A stretch of DNA of 64,000 nucleotides from Gemmatimonadota bacterium. GTDB taxonomy: Bacteria > Gemmatimonadota > Gemmatimonadetes > Gemmatimonadales > GWC2-71-9. The number at the start of each line of letters is the position of its first letter. Position 1 is the first letter of the stretch. Below, in pieces: positions 10,037 through 17,775 of this stretch. Under the pieces are notes generated by a model that had not been told where the DNA came from, did not search any database, and was given only the letters and a program-made list of their open reading frames with translations. The stretch is taken from positions 310,001 to 374,000 of the forward strand of contig JADJPD010000006.1 in assembly GCA_016713435.1 (NCBI GenBank). Reading direction: 5' to 3'. Both the position numbers and the translations under genes were made by a program.

Positions 10037-12286
10037 ATGACGGCCACGCAGCCGCCGGCGGTGCGGGTGGAACGGGCCGGCGAGGCGGAGTGGCGCATCG
10101 CCGAGCTGCTGGCGCGGATGACGCTCGAGGAGAAGATCGGGCAGCTGACGCTGGTGCCGGGCGGCGGCGGCCACGTGCCACCGTCCCTGGCCGAGGAGAT
10201 CCGCGCGGGACGCATCGGCGCGGTGCTGAACGAGGTGGACCCCGGCACCGTCACCGAGCTGCAGCGGCTGGCGCGCGAGGAGAGCCGGCTCGGCATCCCG
10301 CTGCTGGTGGGGCGGGACGTGATCCACGGCTTCCGCACGATCTTCCCGATCCCCCTGGGCCAGGCGGCGACGTGGAGCCCGGCGCTGGTGGAGCGCGGGG
10401 CGCGCGTGGCCGCGCTCGAGGCGGCAGCGGCCGGCGTCAACTGGACCTTTGCCCCGATGGTGGACATCGGGCGGGACCCTCGCTGGGGGCGGGTGGCGGA
10501 ATGCCTGGGCGAGGACCCGCTCCTGGCCAGCCGCCTGGCGGAGGCGATGATCCGCGGCTTCCAGGGCGAGGACCTGGCGCAGCCCGGGAGCATCGCGGCC
10601 TGCGTGAAGCATTTCGCCGGCTACGGCGCCTGCGAGGCCGGGCGCGACTACGCCGCCACCAGCCTCCCCGAGACCGAGCTCCGCAACGTCCACCTCCGCC
10701 CCTTCCGCGCCGCCGTCGCCGCCGGGGTGGCGAGCGTCATGACGTCGTTCAGCGACGTGAACGGGCTCCCCGCCACCGCCAACCCGCTCCTCCTGCGCGA
10801 CATCCTCCGCCGGGAGTGGGGTTTCGACGGCCTGGTGGTGAGCGACTGGGAATCGGTGCCCCAGCTCGCCGTGCACGGCCTGACCGCCGACGACCGCGCC
10901 TCGGCCCGGGAGGCCGCGCTGGCCGGCTGCGACATGGAGATGACGAGCCGCACCTACACCGACCACCTGCCGGCGCTGGTCCGCGCCGCTGAGGTGCCGC
11001 CGGCGCAGCTCGATGCCATGGTGGCGAACGTGCTCCGCACCAAGCTCCGGCTCGGCCTGCTGGAGCGTGCGCCGGCGCTCTCCGTCACGCTGCCCGCCCC
11101 CCTCAACGACGCGCACCGCGCCGCCGCCTACGAGGCCGCGGTGGCCAGCGTGGTGCTCCTCAAGAACGACCGCGCGGTGCTGCCGCTCGACCCGGCGCGG
11201 CTGCGCTCCCTCGCCGTCATCGGCCCGCTCGCCGACGACGGGCACGAACAGATGGGGACCTGGGTCTTCGACGGCCGCGCGGAGGACAGTGCCACCATCC
11301 TGCCGGCGCTCCGTGCCCGCGCGGGCGAGCAGGTGGAGGTGCGTTACGCCCGCGGCGTGGACACCACGCGGAGCCTCGGCCAGGAGGGCTTCGACCAGGC
11401 GGTGGCCGTGGCGCAGGACGCCGACGCGGTGGTGCTCTGCCTCGGTGAGGAGTCCATCCTCTCGGGGAAGCGCACTGCCGCGCGGACATCCGGCTCCCCG
11501 GGCGCGCAGGCGGCGCTGGTGGCGCGGCTGGCCAGGCTCGGCAAGCCGCTCATCCTCGTGGTGCTGGCGGGGCGGGCCCTCGCCCTCGCGGAGGTGGTGC
11601 CGCAGGTGGACGCCCTCCTGTACGCGTGGCACCCCGGCACCATGGGCGGGCCGGCGATCGCGGACCTGCTCTTCGGCGTGTCCGCGCCCTCGGGCCGGCT
11701 GCCCGTCTCGCTGCCGCGGGCGGTGGGGCAGGTGCCCATCTATTACGCGCAGCGGCGCACCGGGAAGCCGGCGTGGCCGGCGCAGGTCATTCCGCTCGAC
11801 GCAATCCCCGCGCGCGCCGGCCAGACGTCGGTGGGCAACACCTCCTATCACCTCGATGCGGGCTTCACGCCGCTCTACCCGTTCGGCTACGGGCTCTCCT
11901 ACACCACGTTCGGGTACGCTGCGCTGGCGCTGAGCGACACGGTGCTCCGGCGGCGCTCGGCGCTGGTGGTGAGCGTCGAGGTGACCAACACCGGCCCCCG
12001 CGCCGGCGAGGACGTGGTGCAGTGCTACGTCGGCGATCCGGTCGCCAGCCTCACGCGGCCGGTGCGGGAGCTGGTGGCCTTCGCCCGCGTGGCCCTCGCC
12101 GCGGGCGAGCGGCGCACCGTGCACTTCACCCTCACCGCCGCCGACCTGGCCTTCCACGGCCGCGACCACCGGCTGCGGGCCGAGGCGGGAGAGTTCCGCG
12201 TCTGGGTCGGCGGCAACGCCGAGGCAACCCTCGAGGCCCGGTTCCACCTGGTGGACGACGCGGGCCATGGAGACCTGGCACGATGA
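10037..12286 (+). CDS. Glycoside hydrolase family 3 beta-glucosidase (BglX-like)
   Basis: A 749-aa GH3 enzyme that removes glucose from the non-reducing ends of beta-gluco-oligosaccharides. Visible: the MTLEEKIGQL opening, GRDVIHG, WTFAPMVDIGRDPRWGR, KHFAGYG, and the nucleophile Asp in VVSDWES (about residue 270). The GH3 C-terminal domain begins near 11100, and a fibronectin-III-like domain closes the protein (VTNTGPRAGEDVVQCYV). No signal peptide is seen, so it probably acts in the cytoplasm on oligosaccharides imported by the symporter across the locus. It starts 10 nt after the barrel-fusion gene, and its stop overlaps the next GH3 start (ATGA). The reading frame is intact. Confidence 0.92.
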   Translation: MTATQPPAVRVERAGEAEWRIAELLARMTLEEKIGQLTLVPGGGGHVPPSLAEEIRAGRIGAVLNEVDPGTVTELQRLAREESRLGIPLLVGRDVIHGFRTIFPIPLGQAATWSPALVERGARVAALEAAAAGVNWTFAPMVDIGRDPRWGRVAECLGEDPLLASRLAEAMIRGFQGEDLAQPGSIAACVKHFAGYGACEAGRDYAATSLPETELRNVHLRPFRAAVAAGVASVMTSFSDVNGLPATANPLLLRDILRREWGFDGLVVSDWESVPQLAVHGLTADDRASAREAALAGCDMEMTSRTYTDHLPALVRAAEVPPAQLDAMVANVLRTKLRLGLLERAPALSVTLPAPLNDAHRAAAYEAAVASVVLLKNDRAVLPLDPARLRSLAVIGPLADDGHEQMGTWVFDGRAEDSATILPALRARAGEQVEVRYARGVDTTRSLGQEGFDQAVAVAQDADAVVLCLGEESILSGKRTAARTSGSPGAQAALVARLARLGKPLILVVLAGRALALAEVVPQVDALLYAWHPGTMGGPAIADLLFGVSAPSGRLPVSLPRAVGQVPIYYAQRRTGKPAWPAQVIPLDAIPARAGQTSVGNTSYHLDAGFTPLYPFGYGLSYTTFGYAALALSDTVLRRRSALVVSVEVTNTGPRAGEDVVQCYVGDPVASLTRPVRELVAFARVALAAGERRTVHFTLTAADLAFHGRDHRLRAEAGEFRVWVGGNAEATLEARFHLVDDAGHGDLAR

Positions 12287-14070
12287 GCATGCTGGCAGAG
12301 GCCGCGACGATCGCCACCCGGGTGGAGGCGCTGCTGGCACGGATGTCGCTGGCCGCCAAGCTGGGCCAGATGGTGCAGGGCGAGCGCGCCTGGACCACGC
12401 CGGACGACGTGCGCGAGTACCACCTCGGCTCCATCCTGAGCGGCGGCGGCTCGGTGCCGGGCGCCAACCGCCCCGCCGACTGGGTGGCGATGAACGACGC
12501 CTACTGGCAGGCGTCCATGGCCACCGACGGCGGCCGGCTGCCGATCCCGCTGCTCTACGGCGTGGACGCGGTGCATGGGCACGCCAACGTCCTCGGGGCC
12601 ACGGTGTTCCCGCACAACATCGGCCTCGGGGCCACCGGGGATCCGGCGCTGCTCGAGCGCATCGCGCGCGCCACGGCCCGGGAGATCCTCGCCACCGGCG
12701 TGGACTGGACCTTTGCCCCGACGCTCGCCGTGGCGCAGGACCCGCGGTGGGGCCGCACCTACGAGAGCTACTCCGACGATCCCGCGCTGGTGGCGCGCCT
12801 GGGCGCGGCGTTCGTGCGCGGGCTCCAGGCCGAGCGGGGTCCCGACGGCGTGGTGGCGTGCGCAAAGCACTTCCTCGGCGACGGCGGCACCACCGACGGC
12901 GTGGACCAGGGCAACACCGTGGCGTCCGAGGAAGAACTGCTCGCCACGCACCTCACCCCGTATCACCCGGCGCTCGAGGCCGGCGTGCTCACGGTGATGG
13001 CGTCGTTCAACAGCTGGAACGGCGACAAGTGCCACGGCCACCGCTGGTTGCTGACCGACCTGCTCAAGCACCGCCTCGGGTTCGATGGCTTCGTGGTGTC
13101 CGACTGGGACGGGGCCGATTACCTGTCCGATGACTACGCCGAGGCCATCGCCATGGCCGCGAATGCGGGCGTGGACATGTTCATGGTGTCGGTGGAGTGG
13201 CGGAAGTGCATCGAGACGCTCCGCGCGCTGGTGGACGCGGGCACCATCCCGCTCGCCCGGGTGGACGACGCGGTGCGCCGCATCCTGGGCGTCAAGCTCC
13301 GCTACGGCCTCTTCGACCGGCCGCGGCCGGCCGAGCGTCCCTGGGCGCGGCGGCCCGCCGCGCTCGGGGCCGCGGAGCATCGCGCCATTGCGCGGGAGGC
13401 GGTGCGGAAGTCGCTGGTGCTGCTCAAGCACGCCCCGCGGGTGCTGCCGCTCAGCACCGGGGCGCGCATCCTGGTGGCCGGCCGCAACGCCGACAACCGC
13501 GGGCACCAGTGCGGCGGGTTCACCATCGAGTGGCAGGGGGTGTCCGGCAACGCGCGGATCGAGGGCGGCACCTCCATCTGGGAGGGCATCCGCGCCGTGG
13601 CGCCGCACGCCGAGCTGGTGCCGGACGGCGCAGGCGCCGATCCGTCGCGCCACGACGTGGCCGTGGTGGTGATCGGCGAGCGACCGTACGCCGAGGGCAT
13701 GGGTGACATCCGTTCGGTGCCGTCGCCGGGTGCCGGCTCGGGCCCGCGGGCCGCACGGCGAAGCTCGCGCCGTACGGCCAGTCGCTGGCCTTGGCCGACC
13801 TCCATCCGGAAGACCTCGCCACGCTGCGGCGGATTTCGGCAACGACGGTGCCCATGGTGGCGGTGCTGCTTTCGGGCCGGCCGTTCCTGGTGGACCCGGA
13901 AATGGCCACAGCGGCGGCGTTCATCGCGGCCTGGCTGCCCGGGTCGGAGAGGTGCGGGCGTCAGCGATGTGCTCTTTGGCCAGGCGGACTTCACCGGCCG
14001 GCTGTCCTTCCGCTGGCCCGGCGCCGGCGGCACGCTCTTCCCGTGCGGGTATGGCCTGACGCTGGGCTGA
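12283..14070 (+). CDS. Glycoside hydrolase family 3 exo-beta-glucanase/glucosidase (two frameshifts)
   Basis: About 595 aa. GH3 domains visible: KLGQMVQGE, GVDAVHGHANV, WTFAPTLAVAQDPRWGRTYES, KHFLGDGGT, and the nucleophile Asp in FVVSDWDG. The second domain contains NADNRGHQCGGFTIEWQG, characteristic of the exo-1,3/1,4-beta-glucanase branch related to plant ExoI and marine ExoP. No fibronectin-III domain and no signal peptide. Conserved sequence leaves frame near 13715-13745, runs in another frame (LHPEDLATLRRIS, VPMVAVLLSGRPFLVDP) and returns near 13950, so two compensating indels are likely. It overlaps the previous GH3 by ATGA, which indicates coupled translation. Confidence 0.85.
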   Translation: MSMLAEAATIATRVEALLARMSLAAKLGQMVQGERAWTTPDDVREYHLGSILSGGGSVPGANRPADWVAMNDAYWQASMATDGGRLPIPLLYGVDAVHGHANVLGATVFPHNIGLGATGDPALLERIARATAREILATGVDWTFAPTLAVAQDPRWGRTYESYSDDPALVARLGAAFVRGLQAERGPDGVVACAKHFLGDGGTTDGVDQGNTVASEEELLATHLTPYHPALEAGVLTVMASFNSWNGDKCHGHRWLLTDLLKHRLGFDGFVVSDWDGADYLSDDYAEAIAMAANAGVDMFMVSVEWRKCIETLRALVDAGTIPLARVDDAVRRILGVKLRYGLFDRPRPAERPWARRPAALGAAEHRAIAREAVRKSLVLLKHAPRVLPLSTGARILVAGRNADNRGHQCGGFTIEWQGVSGNARIEGGTSIWEGIRAVAPHAELVPDGAGADPSRHDVAVVVIGERPYAEGMGDIRSVPSPGAGSGPRAARRSSRRTASRWPWPTSIRKTSPRCGGFRQRRCPWWRCCFRAGRSWWTRKWPQRRRSSRPGCPGRRGAGVSDVLFGQADFTGRLSFRWPGAGGTLFPCGYGLTLG

Positions 14071-14079
14071 GCGCGGAAA

Positions 14080-14123
14080 CGCAATCGCCCCCCGGTCGCG
14101 ACGGCGGCCGGGGGGCGATTGCG
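14080..14123. terminator. Bidirectional hairpin terminator between the converging operons
   Basis: A perfect 16-bp stem (14080-14095 with 14108-14123) and a 12-nt loop, placed between the GH3 stop at 14070 and the symporter stop at 14132. It serves both operons of the glucan locus. No T-tract. Confidence 0.8.
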
Positions 14124-14131
14124 CTGGGGCC

Positions 14132-15673
14132 TCAGGCTGCCGCGGCGGCGAGCCGGCCGCGCCGGGCCTCGAGCTCGCGTCGAACTTCCTGGGCGCGGGC
14201 CTCGGTGACGGGGTAGCCCGCCAGCATCCAGATGGCCACGAGCGACGCCAGCGCCGGGATGCCGGCATCGAGGAGGCGGAGCCGCGTGATGGTCTCGGCC
14301 GCCTGCGCGCCGCCGCGCGCCACGTCGAACCCGGTGGCCTCGAGCAGCACGCCGCCGCCGGCCAGGGCCGCGGCCATGCCGAGCTTCACCACCCACCAGT
14401 AGATGGCCCCGAACATCCCCTCGCGCCGCTGGCTCGTGGCCAGCTCGTCCACGTCCACCACGTCGGCGATCATGGCCCCCATCAGCGTGAAGAGCCCGCC
14501 GAGGCCGAAGGCCATGAGCGGCACGGGCAGCAGCACGAGGAGCGGGTAGCGCGGGTCGTAGCAGAACCACTTGAGCAGGTAGCCCAGCACCGAGAGGCCG
14601 GTCGACACGAAGAAGGCGCGGCGCTTCCCGATCCGGGTGCCGAGCCCGGTGACGATGAAGATCACCACGAAGGTGCTCACGGCGCCGAGCGTGCCCGCGT
14701 AGCCCGCGTACTTGGCGCCGAGCTCCTGGTCCCCGCCGCAGACGTAGTAGATGATCACGTAGAGCTGGAACGACGAGATCATGATGAAGCCGTTGAACAC
14801 CAGGAACGTCGCCGCGCACAGGCGCAGGAACGGCCGCATCCGGAGGCAGGTGCCGAAGCCCTTGAGGAAAGTCACGGTGTTCCGCCGCAGCGCGTCGAGC
14901 GCGGATCCCTCGGCCCCGCCACCGTCCGGTGCCGCCTCACGGTGCTCGAAGCGCTCCCGCAGCACCAGCGCGGGGATGATGCCGATCACCAGGGCGCCGA
15001 CCCCGATGGCGATGGCCAGGCCACGAGCGCCCGCCACCGGGTCGGGGAACCACGGCTTGTGGTTCATCACCCAGACGAACCAGGGCGACACCACGTAGGC
15101 CAGCTGCCCGATGAAGTTCTGCACCCCCATGAGGCGGGTGCGCTCGTGGTAGTCGGGCGTCAGCTCGTAGCCCAGCGCCACCCAGGGGGCGGCGAAGATG
15201 GTATAGGCCACGTAGAACAGGATGGAGAAGCCGAGGAACCACCAGGCGTAGAATGCCTCGCTCCGGCCCGCGGGGAGCTGCCAGAGGATCACGTAGGTGA
15301 TCCCGGAGAGGATGGCCCCGGCGAAGATGTACGGCCGCCGCCGGCCCCAGCGCGAGCGGGTGTGGTCGGTGATGTAGCCCATCACCGGGTCGATCAGCGC
15401 GTCCGAGAGCCGCGGCACCGAGGCCAGCACGCCGACCAGCGCCGGGTTCATGCCGAGCCCCAGGTTCAGGATCACGATCATCCCGCCGATCGCCGCGGCC
15501 AGCAGGTTGTTGACGAACGCCCCGAGCCCGTACGCCACCTTGTGCGCAAAGGGAATGCGGTCCTCGGGCGCCGTCGCCCGGTGGGCGGCGGCCTCCGCGC
15601 CGGGCGGGATGCGCGAGTGCCACGCCGCCAGCGCGAGCTGCCACCACCCCCGGAGCCGGCTCCCGACGCTCAC
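14132..15673 (-). CDS. GPH-type (MelB-like) MFS sugar symporter
   Basis: A 513-aa polytopic membrane protein with about twelve hydrophobic segments. Features of the glycoside-pentoside-hexuronide:cation symporters are visible: KVAYGLGAFVNN in helix 1, DALIDPVMGYITDHTRSRWGRRRPYI after helix 2, and YELTPDYHERTRLMG in the middle. The GTG start at 15673 overlaps the GH16 stop (GTGA), so it is the last gene of the minus-strand operon. Likely role: cytoplasmic-membrane uptake of gluco-oligosaccharides released by GH16, which would then be cleaved by the two leaderless GH3 enzymes. Substrate is inferred from context. Confidence 0.9.
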   Translation of the reverse strand: MSVGSRLRGWWQLALAAWHSRIPPGAEAAAHRATAPEDRIPFAHKVAYGLGAFVNNLLAAAIGGMIVILNLGLGMNPALVGVLASVPRLSDALIDPVMGYITDHTRSRWGRRRPYIFAGAILSGITYVILWQLPAGRSEAFYAWWFLGFSILFYVAYTIFAAPWVALGYELTPDYHERTRLMGVQNFIGQLAYVVSPWFVWVMNHKPWFPDPVAGARGLAIAIGVGALVIGIIPALVLRERFEHREAAPDGGGAEGSALDALRRNTVTFLKGFGTCLRMRPFLRLCAATFLVFNGFIMISSFQLYVIIYYVCGGDQELGAKYAGYAGTLGAVSTFVVIFIVTGLGTRIGKRRAFFVSTGLSVLGYLLKWFCYDPRYPLLVLLPVPLMAFGLGGLFTLMGAMIADVVDVDELATSQRREGMFGAIYWWVVKLGMAAALAGGGVLLEATGFDVARGGAQAAETITRLRLLDAGIPALASLVAIWMLAGYPVTEARAQEVRRELEARRGRLAAAAA

Positions 15674-16473
15674 GGCTTGTACCGGTACACGCGCACGTAG
15701 TCCACCGTCATGACCTGCGGGAAGGTGGTGGAGCCGTCGGGCGCGCCGGCGGGGCCGCCGCCCACGGCGAGGTTGAGGATCAGGAAGAAGGGCTTGTCGA
15801 ACACCCACCGCCCGGGCGGGTAGCTCCGCTTGATGCTCTGGTACAGCGAGTCGTCCACGAACCAGTTGATCCGGTCGGGCGACCACTCGACGGCGAAGAC
15901 GTGAAAGGCGGAGTCGAACCGCGCCCCGTTCGGCAGGTCGTAGCGGCGGTAGAGGGAGTTGCCCGCGGAGTAGTTGGGCCCGTGCAGCGCGCCCTGGATG
16001 GAGCCCGGCTCGCGGCCGAAGTGCTCCATGATGTCGATCTCGCCGCTGGCCGGCCACCCGACCGTGGGGAAGTCGGCGCCGAGCATCCAGAAGGCGGGCC
16101 AGATGCCGCGGCTCACCGGCAGCTTGATGCGGGCCTCGAAGCGGCCGTAGCGCTGCTCCCGGAGCGCGCGCGTCGTGAGGCGCGCCGAGGTGTAGGGCTG
16201 GCCCTGGTAGTTCTCCTGGCGGGCCGTGATGAGCAGGTTGCCCTGGCCGTCGAGGGCGGCATTCTCCGGGCGGTCGGTGTCGTACTCGAGCTGGGCATTG
16301 CCCCAGTCGGTCCCGAGGTCGAAGGCCCAGTTCTGGGCGGAGGGCAGGGTCCCCGCCGCGCCGTCGAACTCGTCGGCCCAGGCGAGCTCGAGGTCCCCGA
16401 GCGGCTCGGGACCGGAGAGGCAGCCGGCCAGGCCGGCGAGGAGGATCGTGAGGCCGAGTGCGGCACGGGGCAT
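15670..16473 (-). CDS. GH16 endo-beta-1,3-glucanase (laminarinase-type) lipoprotein
   Basis: 267 aa, with a lipoprotein signal (LLAGLAGC, Cys18), so it is anchored in an envelope membrane facing outward. The GH16 catalytic motif GEIDIMEHF gives nucleophile Glu145, Asp147 and acid/base Glu150; WPAFWML and the closing MTVDYVRVYRY strand are also typical. The Met in EIDIME (beta-bulge form) is shared by laminarinases and lichenases. It lies 21 nt after the ROK gene and is translationally coupled to the symporter. It should make the initial cut in laminarin-like beta-1,3-glucan. Confidence 0.93.
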   Translation of the reverse strand: MPRAALGLTILLAGLAGCLSGPEPLGDLELAWADEFDGAAGTLPSAQNWAFDLGTDWGNAQLEYDTDRPENAALDGQGNLLITARQENYQGQPYTSARLTTRALREQRYGRFEARIKLPVSRGIWPAFWMLGADFPTVGWPASGEIDIMEHFGREPGSIQGALHGPNYSAGNSLYRRYDLPNGARFDSAFHVFAVEWSPDRINWFVDDSLYQSIKRSYPPGRWVFDKPFFLILNLAVGGGPAGAPDGSTTFPQVMTVDYVRVYRYKP

Positions 16474-16494
16474 GGGGCCCTCGCAGGAGGAGTG

Positions 16495-17739
16495 TTAGCG
16501 GCGCCCTCCCGTCGGGAACATGGAGGGGTCCGTGAGCGCGGCGTCGAGTATCAGGGTCGCGGCACCGATGGCGATGCCCTGCGGCCCGAGCTGGCTGGTG
16601 ACGATCTCCGAGGTGGCGAGCGCCTCGACGAAGGTCCGTTGGCGCACCGTTTCGCGGAGCGGCATCACCAGCCGGTCCCCGAGCCGGGTCAGGCCCCCGC
16701 CCAGGATCACGGCGGCGGGGTTGGTCAGGTTGAGCAGGCCGGCGATGGCCACACCGAGATGCTCGGCCGCCGCGGCCACGACCGCGAGCGCCAGCGGATC
16801 CCCGGCCAGCGCCGCGTCCTCGATGCGGGCAATGGTGAGCGTCCCCGTGGCCAGCACGCTCGCCGGATACGTGGCCCGGAGCCGGGTGGCGTGGGCCAGG
16901 AGCGCCGCGGTGCCCACGAACGTCACCAGGCACCCGCGGTTGCCGCAGCCGCACGGTTCGCCCTGCGGGTCAATCGAGAGGTGGCTGATCTCACCCGCCA
17001 CCCCGCGCGCGCCACGGTAGATCCGGCCCTCCATCAGGTGCCCGAGGCCGATGCCCGTGGCCACCTTGATGAAGGCGAAGTCCGCCACCCCGCGCCCCGC
17101 GCCCCACCAGTGCTCGGCCAGCGCGCCCAGGTTGGCGTCGTTGTCCACCAGCACCGGCACGCCGAACTCCGCCACCAGCTCCGGGAAGCCTCCGCGCCCG
17201 CGCCAGGCCGGCATGGCGATGGGCGAGAAGCGATCGGGATGTTCCGGGTCCACGGGGCTCGGCACCGCGATCCCGATGCCGACCAGCCGCTGCCGCGGCC
17301 CGCCCCAGCGCCGGAGGCAGCGGCGGCAGAACTCGAGCGCCATCGCCAGCGTCCCGTCAGGGTCGGAGCGCACCGGGTGCTCGCCATGCTCCCACGCCAG
17401 GATCTTGCCGCGCAGGTTGGTGAGCACCACGGCCACGTGCGTGGCCCCGATGTCGAGCCCCAGGATCACGCAGGCGTCGTCCTGGAACTCGAGCACGATG
17501 GGGCGCCGGCCGCCGCGCGAGTCGCCCACCCCGGCCTCCGCCACCAGCCGCGTGGGCAGCAGCGCGGACGCCACCTCCGAGACGGTGGAGCGCGACAGCC
17601 CCGTGCGCCGGGCGATCTCCGCCCGCGAGATGCGCCGCTGCTCCCAGATCAGGTGCAGCACCGCGTCGGCCAGGCTCCGCGGGTGTCCCGCCTCGGGGCG
17701 CCAGGCCCCGCCGTTCCGCCCAGCTCCCTGCAGGTTCAT
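16495..17739 (-). CDS. ROK-family transcriptional repressor
   Basis: 414 aa: an N-terminal winged helix-turn-helix (RISRAEIARRTGLSRSTVSEV, about residues 36-56), then the ROK sugar-kinase-like domain with LGLDIGATH, VDNDANLGALAEHWWGAG, GEISH, and a zinc-binding CGCGNRGC. The ATG at 17739 is preceded by GGGAAG. Two copies of a CTTTGTT/AACAAAG palindrome in this locus match the kind of site ROK repressors bind, one of them in front of this operon, so autoregulation is likely. The inducer is probably glucose or a gluco-oligosaccharide; that is inference. Confidence 0.92.
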   Translation of the reverse strand: MNLQGAGRNGGAWRPEAGHPRSLADAVLHLIWEQRRISRAEIARRTGLSRSTVSEVASALLPTRLVAEAGVGDSRGGRRPIVLEFQDDACVILGLDIGATHVAVVLTNLRGKILAWEHGEHPVRSDPDGTLAMALEFCRRCLRRWGGPRQRLVGIGIAVPSPVDPEHPDRFSPIAMPAWRGRGGFPELVAEFGVPVLVDNDANLGALAEHWWGAGRGVADFAFIKVATGIGLGHLMEGRIYRGARGVAGEISHLSIDPQGEPCGCGNRGCLVTFVGTAALLAHATRLRATYPASVLATGTLTIARIEDAALAGDPLALAVVAAAAEHLGVAIAGLLNLTNPAAVILGGGLTRLGDRLVMPLRETVRQRTFVEALATSEIVTSQLGPQGIAIGAATLILDAALTDPSMFPTGGRR

Positions 17740-17775
17740 GGTGTCTTCCCGGCCCGCGAGGGCCACCTATCGTGG

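Noticed and set aside
14132..16954. A 940-codon minus-strand open frame spanning the symporter, GH16 and part of ROK
   Set aside because: Only its 3' part (from the GTG at 15673) reads as a real symporter. The upstream part is out of frame with clear GH16 and ROK coding sequence and is Arg/Pro/His-rich, typical of shadow frames at high G+C.
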